DNA from: Pseudoxanthomonas sp. J35
GTDB lineage: Bacteria > Pseudomonadota > Gammaproteobacteria > Xanthomonadales > Xanthomonadaceae
Direction: 5' to 3'
Assembly: GCF_000513995.1 (NCBI RefSeq)
Contig: NZ_AZVB01000023.1
Coordinates: forward strand, 139 to 64,138
DNA length: 64,000 nucleotides
A model generated the notes under the pieces. The model saw nothing but the letters and a program-made list of their open reading frames with translations, had not been told where the DNA came from and did not search any database. How positions within the stretch are numbered: position 1 is the stretch's first letter; every line of letters starts with the position of its first letter. This document shows, one piece after another, positions 35,892-45,392 of the stretch. A program made the position numbers and the translations under genes.

Positions 35892-37529
35892 TTGCGTTAC
35901 CTGCTGCTGGCCGCCGCCCTGTCCCTGAGCCTGGCTCCGCTGCGCACGACCGCGCAGGAGGAGCCGCGCCTGCCCGACATCGGCTCCTCGGCCGGCGAGC
36001 TGCTGACCCCGGCCAAGCAGGCCGAGTACGGCGCGATGATGCTGCGCGAGCTGCGCAACTACGGCTACCTGCTCGACGACCCGCTGCTGGACGACTGGCT
36101 GCAGTCGATGGGCAACCGCCTGGGCGCCAACAGCGACCGCCCCGAGCAGCCGTACACGCTGTTCATGCTCAAGGAACGGCAGATCAACGCCTTCGCCACC
36201 CTGGGCGGCTACATCGGCATGAACGCCGGCCTGGTCCTGACCGCGCGGCGCGAGGACGAGGTCGCGGCGGTGCTGTCGCACGAGATCGCCCACGTCACCC
36301 AGCAGCACGTGCTGCGCGGTGTCGAACGCGCCCAGCGCGACCAGGTCCCGATCCTGCTGGGCATGCTGGCGGCGATCGTGGCGGCGCAGGCGGCCGGTGG
36401 CAGCTCCAGCGGCGACGCCACCCAGGCGGCGATCGTCAGCGGCATGGGCCTGATCCAGCAGAACCAGATCAACTACACCCGCTCCAACGAATCCGAGGCC
36501 GACCGCCTGGGCATCCGCACCCTCTCGCGCAGCGGCTACGACGTCGACGCGATGGCCGGCTTCTTCGAGCGCATGGCCCAGGCCACCCGCGGCAACGAGG
36601 GCGGCTACACGGTGCCGGACTACCTGCGCACCCACCCGGTCAACACCACCCGCATCAGCGAGGCGCGGCAGCGCGCCGACCAGCTCAAGCGCAACACGGT
36701 CACCGCGGTGACCTCGGTGCCCGGCGGCGGCGAACGGATCGAACGCGTCGACCGTTCGCGGATCCAGGCGCCCCCGGGCATCGGCAACCCGCTGCTGCCG
36801 GCCGGCTTCCGCCTGGACTCGCTGGACCCGGCCGACGGCATGCAGGGCGCGCAGTTCGCCTGGGCCCAGGAGCGCCTGCGTGCGCTCACCGCCAACACGG
36901 CGGACGCGGCGATCCGCGAGTACGAAGCATTGCGCCGGGCCAGCCCCACCGGCCTGAGCGATGCGCAGCGCTACGGCCTGGCGATCGCGCGGATGGCGCG
37001 GGAACCGGCCATTGCCGCGCAGGAACTGGCGGCACTGCTGGAGGACCATCCGGACAGCCTGTGGGTGGCCCTGGCCCTGGGCCAGGCCGAATCGCGCGCC
37101 GGCAGGACCGCGCAGGCCAACCGCCGCTTCGACGAACTGCTGCAGCGGATGCCGTCCAGCCGCCCGGTGGCGCTGACCTACGCCCACGCCCTGGTCGAAC
37201 AGGGCGGCGCCGAGGCCGGCCGCCGCGCCCAGGAAGTGCTGCGGCCGATGCTGGCCCGCGCCGGCGAGGACCCGGTGTTCCAGCAGACCTTCGCCCGCGC
37301 CAGCGAGCTGGCCGGCGACACCCACCGCGCGGCCGAGGCCTACGCCGAGGCGGCCTTCCTCAACGGCCGCCCGGAGCAGGCGCTGATCCAGCTGGAGACG
37401 CTGAAGAAGCGCGGCGACCTGGACTACGTGACCCGCTCGCGGGTCGACGCGCGCATCGCCGCGATCACCCCGACCGTACTCGAGCTGCGCCGCCAGGGCA
37501 TCCGCGACCCGGACATGCAGCGGCGCTGA
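35892..37529 (+). CDS. BepA-like periplasmic M48 metalloprotease with TPR domain
   Basis: A 545-residue exported protein. The signal peptide is about 1-21 (MRYLLLAAALSLSLAPL). The zinc protease domain has HEIAH (His130, Glu131, His134) and a third ligand in SNESEADRLG. The C-terminal 220 residues are tetratricopeptide-like helices (RAQEVLRPMLARAGEDP region). BepA (YfgC) helps assemble LptD and degrades stalled outer-membrane proteins. The start appears to be TTG at 35892, because no ATG or GTG lies before the signal peptide. It is a single gene upstream of the pho locus. Confidence 0.9.
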   Translation: MRYLLLAAALSLSLAPLRTTAQEEPRLPDIGSSAGELLTPAKQAEYGAMMLRELRNYGYLLDDPLLDDWLQSMGNRLGANSDRPEQPYTLFMLKERQINAFATLGGYIGMNAGLVLTARREDEVAAVLSHEIAHVTQQHVLRGVERAQRDQVPILLGMLAAIVAAQAAGGSSSGDATQAAIVSGMGLIQQNQINYTRSNESEADRLGIRTLSRSGYDVDAMAGFFERMAQATRGNEGGYTVPDYLRTHPVNTTRISEARQRADQLKRNTVTAVTSVPGGGERIERVDRSRIQAPPGIGNPLLPAGFRLDSLDPADGMQGAQFAWAQERLRALTANTADAAIREYEALRRASPTGLSDAQRYGLAIARMAREPAIAAQELAALLEDHPDSLWVALALGQAESRAGRTAQANRRFDELLQRMPSSRPVALTYAHALVEQGGAEAGRRAQEVLRPMLARAGEDPVFQQTFARASELAGDTHRAAEAYAEAAFLNGRPEQALIQLETLKKRGDLDYVTRSRVDARIAAITPTVLELRRQGIRDPDMQRR

Positions 37530-37546
37530 GGCCGGCGACGGGGCCG

Positions 37547-37580
37547 CTGTAACACGCCGGTCATCGAACGGTAGTCTAAT
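37547..37580 (+). promoter_or_regulatory. Pho box and -10 element of phoB
   Basis: Two 7-mers, CTGTAAC (37547-37553) and CGGTCAT (37558-37564), lie 4 bp apart, matching the PhoB direct repeat CTGTCAT-N4-CTGTCAT at 5 and 6 of 7 positions. TCTAAT (37575-37580) follows 10 bp later, the standard place for a -10 box in PhoB-activated promoters, where the Pho box replaces the -35. Autoregulation of phoB is implied. Confidence 0.65.
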
Positions 37581-37609
37581 CGCGGCGACGCGCCCTCCCT
37601 GGACGTTCC

Positions 37610-38299
37610 GTGCAGAAGCAGATCCTGATCGTCGACGACGAACCGGCCATCCGCGACATGGTCGCCTTCGCCCTGCGCAAGGGCGACTACGCGCCGGTCC
37701 ATGCCGGCGACGCGCGCGAGGCGCAGGCGGCCATCGCCGAGCGCGTGCCCGACCTGATCCTGCTGGACTGGATGCTGCCGGGCACCAGCGGCCTGGAGCT
37801 GGCCCGGCGCTGGCGCCGCGAGGCACTGACCCGCGAGGTGCCGATCATCATGCTCACCGCCCGCGGCGAGGAGGACGACCGCGTCGGCGGCCTGGAGGCC
37901 GGCGTCGACGACTACGTGGTCAAGCCGTTCTCGGCGCGCGAGCTGCTGGCGCGGGTCCGCGCGGTGATGCGCCGCACCCGCGAGGACGACGAGGACGGCA
38001 GCATCAGCGCCGGCCCGCTGCGCATCGACGGCGCCGCGCACCGCGTCTTCGCCGGCGACAGCACCGTGCCGATCGGCCCCACCGAATACCGCCTGCTGCA
38101 CTTCTTCATGACCCACCCCGAACGCGTGTACAGCCGCGCCCAGCTGCTGGACCACGTCTGGGGCGGCAGCGTGTACGTCGAGGAACGCACCATCGACGTG
38201 CACATCCGCCGCCTGCGCAAGACCCTGGAGCCGTTCGCCGCCGACGCGCTGATCCAGACCGTGCGCGGTGCCGGCTACCGCTTCTCGACCGCGACCTGA
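37610..38299 (+). CDS. phoB: Phosphate regulon response regulator PhoB
   Basis: A 229-residue OmpR-type regulator. The receiver domain has Asp9-Asp10, the phosphoacceptor Asp53 (LILLDWMLPG), the Thr of MLTARG and the Lys of YVVKPFSARE. The C-terminal winged helix recognises Pho boxes (EYRLLHFFMTHPERVYSRAQLLD and VHIRRLRKTLEPF). The start is GTG at 37610. It is followed 19 bp later by phoR and then ppk1, so sensing and polyphosphate synthesis are linked. A Pho box precedes it. Confidence 0.95.
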   Translation: MQKQILIVDDEPAIRDMVAFALRKGDYAPVHAGDAREAQAAIAERVPDLILLDWMLPGTSGLELARRWRREALTREVPIIMLTARGEEDDRVGGLEAGVDDYVVKPFSARELLARVRAVMRRTREDDEDGSISAGPLRIDGAAHRVFAGDSTVPIGPTEYRLLHFFMTHPERVYSRAQLLDHVWGGSVYVEERTIDVHIRRLRKTLEPFAADALIQTVRGAGYRFSTAT

Positions 38300-38318
38300 G
38301 CGGGAGCGCGCCCACGGT

Positions 38319-39716
38319 ATGAGGCCCTTCCCCGACAGGCTGGAATCCGCTGCCGCTCCGGGCCGCGCACCCGTGCCCCTGCGCGCGGCGTGGCGGCGCA
38401 CCCTGGCCGGCACCCTCGCGCTGCTGGCCATCGCGCTGCTGCTCGGCCTGGCCCTCGGCCAGCCCGCCTGGACGCTGGCGGCCGCGGCGCTGGTCCTGCT
38501 GGCCTGGCACGGCGGACGCCTGCATCGCATGCTGGCTGACATCGACGCGCACCGGGCCGCGCCGCCCCGACGCGGCGGCAAGGGCGTGTGGAACGCGCTG
38601 GCCGGGCTGCTGCGGCGCGACCGGGCGGAAATGCGGGCGCGCAAGCGTCGCCTGCTCGACCTGCTGCGCGCCTACCGCGCCGCCGCCGACGCCCTCCCCG
38701 ACGCGGTGGTGGTGGTCGACCGCGACACCCTGCGCATCCTCTGGTCCAACCGCGCCAGCACCGTCCTGCTCGGCCTGCACCGGCCGCGGGACCGCGGCGC
38801 GCCGGTGGTCGAACGCCTGCAGCCGCTGCCGCTGGCGCGCTGGCTGGCCGCCGGGCGCAACGCCGAACCGATGCATGACGCGCGCTCGCCGGTGGACGAG
38901 CGCGTGCGCCTGGACCTGCGCCTGGTCCCGTATTCGGAGGACTACTGGCTGCTGGTCGCCCGCGACGTCAGCAAGCTGCTGCACCTGGAACAGATGCGGC
39001 AGGACTTCGTCGCCAACGTCTCCCATGAACTGCGCACCCCGCTGACCGTGGTCCACGGCTACCTGGACATGCTCGATCCGGAAGACATGCCCGAGTGGCA
39101 GCCGATGCTGGAGGAGATGCGCCGGCAGTCGCAGCGCATGACCCGGCTGGTCGAGGACCTGCTCACGCTCTCGCGGCTGGAAGCACGCGACAGCCTGCCC
39201 GAGGAGACCGTGGCCATGGCGCCGATGCTGGCCGCGCTGCGCCGCGAGGCCGAGGCCTGGTCGCAGGGCCGGCACGCGATCGAGGTGCAGGACCTGGCCG
39301 GCTGCGACCTGGCCGGCTCCGGCCAGGAGCTGCACAGCGCCTTCTCCAACCTGGTCACCAATGCGGTCCGCTACACCCCCGCCGGCGGCCGGATCACGAT
39401 CCGCTTCGCCCGCGATGCCGGCGGCGGCGCAGTCCTCTCGGTGCAGGACACCGGCCAGGGCATCCCCGCGGCGCACCTGCCGCGCCTGACCGAGCGCTTC
39501 TACCGGGTATCCGGCAGCCGCTCGCGCGAAAGCGGCGGCACCGGCCTGGGGCTGTCCATCGCCAAGCACGTGCTGGGCCTCCACCAGGCACGGCTGGAGG
39601 TGGAGAGCACGGTCGGCCAGGGCAGCACCTTCAGCTGCCACTTCGGCCCCGGGCGGGTCCGGGCGAGGCATGATGGAGAGGCCGAACCGCCTGCGGCCCG
39701 CCAGGCCAGCCACTGA
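38319..39716 (+). CDS. phoR: Phosphate regulon sensor histidine kinase PhoR
   Basis: A 465-residue membrane kinase. Two hydrophobic segments (about 28-66, TLAGTLALLAIALLLGLALG and AAAALVLLAWHGG) lie near the N-terminus, as in E. coli PhoR, with no large periplasmic sensor. A linker and PAS domain (ADALPDAVVVVDRDTLRILWSN) follow. The phosphoacceptor is His236 in SHELRTPLTVVHGYL. The ATPase has N (NLVTNAVRYT), G1 (VQDTGQGIP) and G2 (GTGLGLSIAKHV) boxes. It phosphorylates PhoB under phosphate limitation, probably through PstSCAB-PhoU, which is not in this window. I use the ATG at 38319, since the longer frame overlaps phoB. Confidence 0.94.
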   Translation: MRPFPDRLESAAAPGRAPVPLRAAWRRTLAGTLALLAIALLLGLALGQPAWTLAAAALVLLAWHGGRLHRMLADIDAHRAAPPRRGGKGVWNALAGLLRRDRAEMRARKRRLLDLLRAYRAAADALPDAVVVVDRDTLRILWSNRASTVLLGLHRPRDRGAPVVERLQPLPLARWLAAGRNAEPMHDARSPVDERVRLDLRLVPYSEDYWLLVARDVSKLLHLEQMRQDFVANVSHELRTPLTVVHGYLDMLDPEDMPEWQPMLEEMRRQSQRMTRLVEDLLTLSRLEARDSLPEETVAMAPMLAALRREAEAWSQGRHAIEVQDLAGCDLAGSGQELHSAFSNLVTNAVRYTPAGGRITIRFARDAGGGAVLSVQDTGQGIPAAHLPRLTERFYRVSGSRSRESGGTGLGLSIAKHVLGLHQARLEVESTVGQGSTFSCHFGPGRVRARHDGEAEPPAARQASH

Positions 39717-39740
39717 CCCGCTTACGAGTTGCGCGCGACG

Positions 39741-41849
39741 ATGGAAAACGACCTGCTTCCTTCCGATCCGGCAGCGGCCGCCCCCGCAGGCGACGGCGAC
39801 GACGTACTGCGCGACCCGGCGCTGTACCTCAACCGCGAACTGGGCCAGCTGGATTTCAACTTCCGCGTGCTGGCGCAGGCGCGCGACCCGTCGGTACCGG
39901 TGCTGGAGCGGCTGCGCTTCCTGTGCATCTCCTGCACCAACCTCGACGAGTTCTTCGAGATCCGCGCGGCGATGGTGCGCCACGCCCAGGCGCTGGGCCT
40001 GCCGGCGCAGTCCGACGGCATCGCCCCGGCGCAGCTGATGGAACTGATCCACCAGCGCGCGGCGGAACTGGTGGAGGCGCAGTACCGCTGCTGGAACACC
40101 GAGCTGCGTCCGGCCCTGGCCGAGGCCGGGGTCGACATCCTGCCCCGCCGCACCTGGAACCCGCGGCAGCGCCGCTGGCTGCGCGCCTGGTTCCGCAAGA
40201 ACGTGGTGCCTGTGCTGTCGCCGCTGGGGCTGGATCCCTCGCATCCGTTCCCGCGCATCCTCAACAAGTCGCTCAACGTGGTGGTGGTGCTCGACGGCAT
40301 CGACGCGTTCGGGCGCCCGGGCCACCTGGCGGTGGTGCGCGCGCCGCGCTCGCTGAGCCGCATCATCGAGCTGCCGCCCAGCCTCGCCGGCAAGGGCCGC
40401 CAGGCCTTCGTGCTGCTGTCGTCGATGCTGTCGGCGTTCGCCGACGAGCTGTTCCCGGGCATGGAGGTGCGCGGCGCCTACCAGTTCCGGGTGACCCGCA
40501 ACTCCGAACTGGTGGTGGACGAGGACGAGGTCGAGAACCTGGCCTCGGCCGTGCGCAGCGAACTGGCCGGGCGCGGCTACCGTCCCGCGGTGCGCCTGGA
40601 GATCTCGCACGACTGCCCGCGGCCGATCGTGCGCACCCTGCTGCAGAACTTCGAGCTGCCGGAGAACGCGGTCTACTACATCGACGGCCCGGTCAACCTC
40701 AACCGCGCGATCGTGGTCCACGAACTGGTCCAGCGGCCGGACCTGAAGTACCCGGCGTTCTCGCCGCGCAGCCGCCTCGGGGACCGCGACGTGTTCGCGG
40801 TGGTCTCGGCCGGCGACGTCCTGCTGCACCACCCGTTCGACTCGTTCTCCGGCGTGCTGGAGCTGGTCACCCAGGCGGCGTCCGACCCTGACGTGCTGGC
40901 GATCAAGCAGACCCTGTACCGCACCGCCAAGAACTCGGCCATCGTCGATGCGCTGGTCCTGGCCGCGCGCAACGGCAAGGACGTCACCGCGGTGGTCGAG
41001 CTGCGCGCGCGCTTCGACGAGGAGGCCAACCTCGCCTTCGCCGAGCGCCTGCAGGAGGCCGGCGTGCAGGTGGTCTACGGCGTGGTCGGCTACAAGACCC
41101 ACGCCAAGATGATGCTGGTGGTGCGGCGCGAGGGCCGCCGGCTGCGCCGCTACGTGCACCTGGGCACGGGCAACTACCACAGCGGCACCGCCAACGCCTA
41201 CACCGACCTGGGCCTGATCACCGCCGACCCGGAGATCGGCAACGACGTGCACCTGCTGTTCCAGCAGCTGTCCGGCCTGGCGCCGTCGATCCGGCTGCGG
41301 CGCATCCTGCAGTCGCCGTTCACCCTGCACAGCGGGATCCTGCAGCGGATCCAGCGCGAAACGCGGCTGGCGCGCAGCGGACGGGCGGGACGGATCATCG
41401 CCAAGATGAACGCCCTCAACGAGCCGCAGGTGGTGCGCGCGCTCTACGAGGCCTCGCAGGCGGGCGTGCAGATCGACCTGATCGTGCGCGGCGCCTGCAC
41501 GCTGCGCCCCGGCGTGCCGGGCGTGTCCGACAACATCCGCGTGCGCTCGATCGTCGGCCGCTTCCTCGAGCACAGCCGCGTGTACTGGTTCGGCAACGAC
41601 GGCAGACCTGAGCTGTTCTGCGCCAGCGCCGACTGGCTGGAGCGCAACCTGCTGCGCCGGGTGGAAACCTGCTTCCCGATCCTCGACCCGGCGCTGGCCG
41701 AGCGCGTGTACCGCGAGGTGCTGCAGAGCTGCCTGGCCGACAACCTCAACGCCTGGGAGCTGGGTGCCGACGGCAGCTACCGCAAGCGCGAACCGGCCCC
41801 GGGCGAGGCACCGCATTCGGCGCAACAGGCGCTGCTGGATGCGCTGTAG
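39741..41849 (+). CDS. ppk1: Polyphosphate kinase 1
   Basis: The protein has 702 residues and reversibly makes inorganic polyphosphate from ATP. It shows the PPK1 domain order: N domain (LYLNRELGQLDFNFRVL), head, and two phospholipase-D-like C domains. The autophosphorylated histidine lies in GYKTHAKMMLVVRR and the second catalytic one in FLEHSRVYWFG, with the RYVHLGTGNYH motif between. I use the ATG at 39741 over a TTG four codons earlier. It is in line with phoR (24 bp gap) and followed by ppx, so synthesis and breakdown of polyphosphate sit beside the phosphate sensor. Confidence 0.95.
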   Translation: MENDLLPSDPAAAAPAGDGDDVLRDPALYLNRELGQLDFNFRVLAQARDPSVPVLERLRFLCISCTNLDEFFEIRAAMVRHAQALGLPAQSDGIAPAQLMELIHQRAAELVEAQYRCWNTELRPALAEAGVDILPRRTWNPRQRRWLRAWFRKNVVPVLSPLGLDPSHPFPRILNKSLNVVVVLDGIDAFGRPGHLAVVRAPRSLSRIIELPPSLAGKGRQAFVLLSSMLSAFADELFPGMEVRGAYQFRVTRNSELVVDEDEVENLASAVRSELAGRGYRPAVRLEISHDCPRPIVRTLLQNFELPENAVYYIDGPVNLNRAIVVHELVQRPDLKYPAFSPRSRLGDRDVFAVVSAGDVLLHHPFDSFSGVLELVTQAASDPDVLAIKQTLYRTAKNSAIVDALVLAARNGKDVTAVVELRARFDEEANLAFAERLQEAGVQVVYGVVGYKTHAKMMLVVRREGRRLRRYVHLGTGNYHSGTANAYTDLGLITADPEIGNDVHLLFQQLSGLAPSIRLRRILQSPFTLHSGILQRIQRETRLARSGRAGRIIAKMNALNEPQVVRALYEASQAGVQIDLIVRGACTLRPGVPGVSDNIRVRSIVGRFLEHSRVYWFGNDGRPELFCASADWLERNLLRRVETCFPILDPALAERVYREVLQSCLADNLNAWELGADGSYRKREPAPGEAPHSAQQALLDAL

Positions 41850-41902
41850 GGATCGCACCTGCCACGGGCAGCAGGCATGGAGCTTCCGCTAGGATACGCG
41901 CC

Positions 41903-43426
41903 ATGCCCTTTCCGCCCCCCCGCCCGCAGGTCCAGGACGGCGACGCGCTGGCCGCGATCGACCTCGGTTCCAACAGCTTCCACATGGTCCTGGCCCAGCA
42001 CAAGCCGGGCCAGTTGCGGGTGATCGACCGCCTGCGCGAAACCGTGCGCCTGGCCGACGGCCTGGACGAACACGGCGGGCTGAGCGAGCCGGCGCGGCAG
42101 CGCGCGCTCGACTGCCTGGCGCGCTTCGGCCAGCGCCTGCGCGGCGTCGAGCGCCTGCACGTTCGCGCGCTGGCGACCAACTCGGTGCGCAAGCTGCGCG
42201 ATCCGCACGAATTCCTGCACGCCGGCGAGACCGCGCTGGGGCATCCGATCGAAGTGGTGTCCGGCCGCGAGGAGGCGCGCCTGATCTACCTTGGCGTGGC
42301 CCATGCGCAGCCGCCCAAGCCGGGACAGCTGCGCCTGGTGATCGACATCGGCGGCGGCTCGACCGAGTTCATCATCGGCCGCGGCTTCGAGCCGGTGGAG
42401 CGCGAGAGCCTGCAGGCCGGCTGCATTGCTTCCACCCGCCGCTTCTTCCCCAACGGCCGCCTGTCGAAGCGCCGCTGGAACGCCGCGGTTACCGGGATCA
42501 CCGCCGAGTTCCAGCAGTTCGCGCGTCGCTACCGCCAACTCGGCTGGCAGGAGGTGCTGGGTTCGTCCGGCACGCACAAGGCCATCGGCGAGATCTGCGC
42601 GGCGATGAAGCTGACCAAGGGCGCGATCACCGCCGAGGCCCTGCCCAAGGTGCGCGAACAGCTGCTGCGCGCCGACAGCATCGACCAGATCGACCTCCCT
42701 GGCCTGTCCGCCGAGCGCCGCCCGATCATCGCTGGCGGCGTGCTGGTGCTGGAGGCGGCGTTCCGCGCGCTCGGGTTGCAGAAGCTGCTGGTCAGCAAGG
42801 CGGCGATGCGCGAAGGCATCATCTACGACATGCTCGGCCGCGGCAGCGCCGCCGATCCGCGCGACGCCTCGATCGCGTCGCTGGTCATGCGCTACGGCAT
42901 CGACGAGGTGCAGGCGGCGCGGGTCGAAGCCACCGCGCTGCGCCTGCTCGAACAGGTCGCCGCCGACTGGAACCTGGAAGACGACGACGCGCGCATGCTC
43001 GGCTGGGCCGCGCGCGTGCACGAGCTGGGCCTGGCGATCGCCCACAGCGGCTACCACGTGCACGGTTCCTACGTGCTGGAGCATTCGGACCTGTCCGGCT
43101 TCTCCCGCCAGGAACAGCAGGTGCTGGCCGCGCTGGTGCGCACGCACCGGCGCAAGGTACCCAGGAGCGCCTTCGACGCCCTGCCCGACCGCCTGCTGCT
43201 GCCGGCGCGGCGCATGGCCGCGCTGCTGCGGCTGGCGGTGGTCCTGCACCGCGGCCACAACGGCGAGGACATCCCGCGGCTGGACCTGTCCGCCAGCGGC
43301 AACCGCCTGCAGCTGGTGCTGGAACGCGACTGGATCGAAAGCCGCCCGCTGCTGCGCGCCGACCTGGTGGCCGAGCGCGAGGGCATGGCCGGGCTGGGGA
43401 TCGGATTCGAGCCCATGGTCGCCTGA
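41903..43426 (+). CDS. ppx: Exopolyphosphatase (Ppx/GppA family)
   Basis: A 507-residue ASKHA-fold phosphatase. Motifs: AAIDLGSNSFHMVLAQ (phosphate loop), ALATNSVRKL, VSGREEARLIYLGV with its catalytic Glu, and VIDIGGGSTEFIIG. The C-terminal part is the HD-like helical domain (AARVHELGLAIAHSGYHVHG). It releases phosphate from polyphosphate ends. GppA (pppGpp phosphatase) is a close relative, but the length and position beside ppk1 favour Ppx. It begins 53 bp after ppk1 and is probably co-transcribed. Confidence 0.93.
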   Translation: MPFPPPRPQVQDGDALAAIDLGSNSFHMVLAQHKPGQLRVIDRLRETVRLADGLDEHGGLSEPARQRALDCLARFGQRLRGVERLHVRALATNSVRKLRDPHEFLHAGETALGHPIEVVSGREEARLIYLGVAHAQPPKPGQLRLVIDIGGGSTEFIIGRGFEPVERESLQAGCIASTRRFFPNGRLSKRRWNAAVTGITAEFQQFARRYRQLGWQEVLGSSGTHKAIGEICAAMKLTKGAITAEALPKVREQLLRADSIDQIDLPGLSAERRPIIAGGVLVLEAAFRALGLQKLLVSKAAMREGIIYDMLGRGSAADPRDASIASLVMRYGIDEVQAARVEATALRLLEQVAADWNLEDDDARMLGWAARVHELGLAIAHSGYHVHGSYVLEHSDLSGFSRQEQQVLAALVRTHRRKVPRSAFDALPDRLLLPARRMAALLRLAVVLHRGHNGEDIPRLDLSASGNRLQLVLERDWIESRPLLRADLVAEREGMAGLGIGFEPMVA

Positions 43427-43511
43427 GTGGCCCGAGGGCCCCCGCCCTCCTTCAACCCCATCCGCCACGCCCGCGCGTTCGATCTCCCGTCCAGCCCACG
43501 GGAGTCCCGAC

Positions 43512-45269
43512 ATGCGCACTGCCCCGAAGTCCCCGCTCGTCCTGGCCCTGGCCGTCGCCATCGCCCTGGCCGCGGCCGCCTGCAGTACCGGCCCGCGGTC
43601 GGGCACCGCCGCTTCCGCCGACGCGGACGCCACCGCCGATGCCCGGGCCGAGGCCCTGGCCCAGGCCCGGGCACGCGAGCATGCCCTCGCCCGGCGCAAG
43701 GTCGCCGAAGCCCCCGCCGGCCTGATGGCGCCGGCGCCGCCTCCGCCTGCCCCGGCCGCGATGGCCGCGTACGCGAGCCGCCAGGCGATGGCTCCGCACT
43801 GGATGCCGGTACCCTCGCCGCCGCCAGCGAACACCGAGGTCTACGCCGGACGCGACGACAACCCGGTGCAGCGCGCCAGCGAACAGCCCCTGTCGACCTT
43901 CTCCATCGACGTGGACACCGGCAGCTACGCCAACGTCCGCCGCATGCTGCGGGCGGGCGTGCGCCCGCCGGCGGATGCGGTGCGCGTGGAGGAGTTCCTC
44001 AACTACTTCGACTACGGCCACCCGGCGCCGGCCAGCCGCGACGTCCCGTTCCGCGTGACCACCGAACTGGCGCCCTCGCCCTGGAACGCCAACCGCCAAC
44101 TGCTGATGATCGGCATCAAGGGCTACGAGGTCCGCCAGGCGGAACTGCCGCCGGCCAACCTGGTGTTCCTCATCGACACCTCCGGCTCGATGGATTCGCC
44201 GGACAAGCTGCCCCTGCTCAAGCGCGCGCTGGCCATGCTGGTGCCGCAGCTGCGCGCGCAGGACCGCGTCTCGATCGTGGTCTACGCCGGCTCGGCCGGC
44301 CTGGTCCTGCCACCCACCCCGGGCGACCGCCATGCCGAGATCCTCGCCGCACTGGAACGCCTCCAGGCCGGCGGCAGCACCAACGGCGGCGAAGGCATCC
44401 GTCTGGCCTACGCGGCGGCGCGCCAGGGCTTCGTCGAAGGCGGCGTCAACCGCATCCTGCTGGCCACCGACGGCGACTTCAACGTCGGCACCGTCGACCG
44501 CGGCACCCTGGAAACCTGGGTCGCCGACCAGCGCAGGTCCGGCATTGCCCTGTCCACCCTCGGCTTCGGCAGCGGCAACTACAACGACGCCATGGCCGAA
44601 CGCCTGGCCGACGCCGGCGATGGCCAGCACGCCTACATCGACACCGTGCAGGAAGCGCGCAAGGTGCTGGTCGAGCAGATGCAGTCCACGCTGCTGACCA
44701 TTGCCCGCGACGTGAAGATCCAGCTCGAGTTCAACCCCGCCCTGGTCGCCGAATACCGCCTGGTCGGCTACGAGAACCGCCTGCTCGGCCACGCCGACTT
44801 CGCCAACGACCGCGTCGACGCCGGCGACATCGGCGCCGGCCACGAAGTCACCGCCCTCTACGAGATCGCCCTGGCCGGCTCCGGTGGCGAACGCCTGCCG
44901 CCGCTGCGCTACGGCGCCCCGCCATCCGCTTCCGCCGCGGCAAGGACCGGCGAACTGGCTCACCTGCGCCTGCGCTACAAGCTGCCGGACCAGGACCGGA
45001 GCCGCCTGATCGAGACCCCGGTGCTGCGCTCGTCGCTGCGCCCGGAACCCAGCCCTTCGCTGCGCTTCGCCACCGCCGTGGCCGGCTACGCCGACCTCCT
45101 GCGCGGCGGCGGCAACGTCGGCGACTGGACCTGGAGCGACGTCACCACCACCGCTCGCGGCGCCCTCGGCGACGACCGCTGGGGCCTGCGCCACGAGTTC
45201 CTCGGCCTGGTCGAAGAAGCCCGCGGCGTAACCGGCGCGGACACGCCGCGACCGCTGGCGAGCGAATGA
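43512..45269 (+). CDS. YfbK-like von Willebrand factor A domain lipoprotein
   Basis: The protein has 585 residues. A lipobox-like signal (ALAAAACS) is followed by a long Ala/Pro-rich region (about 25-115), a conserved lead-in (PLSTFSIDVDTGSYANVRRML), and a vWA domain whose MIDAS metal site is DTSGSMDS with ATDGDFN downstream. A C-terminal beta-rich DUF3520-type domain (VGYENRLLGHADFANDRVDAGDIGAGH) completes the YfbK layout. The function of the family is unknown. MIDAS domains usually bind protein ligands through Mg2+. It lies 85 bp after ppx on the same strand, with no obvious link to phosphate. Confidence 0.87.
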   Translation: MRTAPKSPLVLALAVAIALAAAACSTGPRSGTAASADADATADARAEALAQARAREHALARRKVAEAPAGLMAPAPPPPAPAAMAAYASRQAMAPHWMPVPSPPPANTEVYAGRDDNPVQRASEQPLSTFSIDVDTGSYANVRRMLRAGVRPPADAVRVEEFLNYFDYGHPAPASRDVPFRVTTELAPSPWNANRQLLMIGIKGYEVRQAELPPANLVFLIDTSGSMDSPDKLPLLKRALAMLVPQLRAQDRVSIVVYAGSAGLVLPPTPGDRHAEILAALERLQAGGSTNGGEGIRLAYAAARQGFVEGGVNRILLATDGDFNVGTVDRGTLETWVADQRRSGIALSTLGFGSGNYNDAMAERLADAGDGQHAYIDTVQEARKVLVEQMQSTLLTIARDVKIQLEFNPALVAEYRLVGYENRLLGHADFANDRVDAGDIGAGHEVTALYEIALAGSGGERLPPLRYGAPPSASAAARTGELAHLRLRYKLPDQDRSRLIETPVLRSSLRPEPSPSLRFATAVAGYADLLRGGGNVGDWTWSDVTTTARGALGDDRWGLRHEFLGLVEEARGVTGADTPRPLASE

Positions 45270-45316
45270 CCCCATGCCGTCCCACGCCCCGCTCCGGCGC
45301 GTCGACCTCTGGCCCC

Positions 45317-45392
45317 GTAGAGTCGGGCCTGCCCGACTCCCACGCCGGATGTCCGACGTGCGCGAAAAGCAGCGGGGCAAGCCCCGCTCTAC
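45317..45392 (-). repeat. SMAG-like REP dimer 3
   Basis: GTAGAGTCGGGCCTGCCCGA from 45317 and GCGGGGCAAGCCCCGCTCTAC ending at 45392. It is the same pair of units as the dimers at 7.1 kb, in the opposite orientation, with a different 30-bp spacer. Confidence 0.8.

Noticed and set aside
38106-41858. A 1250-codon minus-strand open frame opposite phoB, phoR and ppk1
   Set aside because: Antisense shadow of three unmistakable plus-strand genes.
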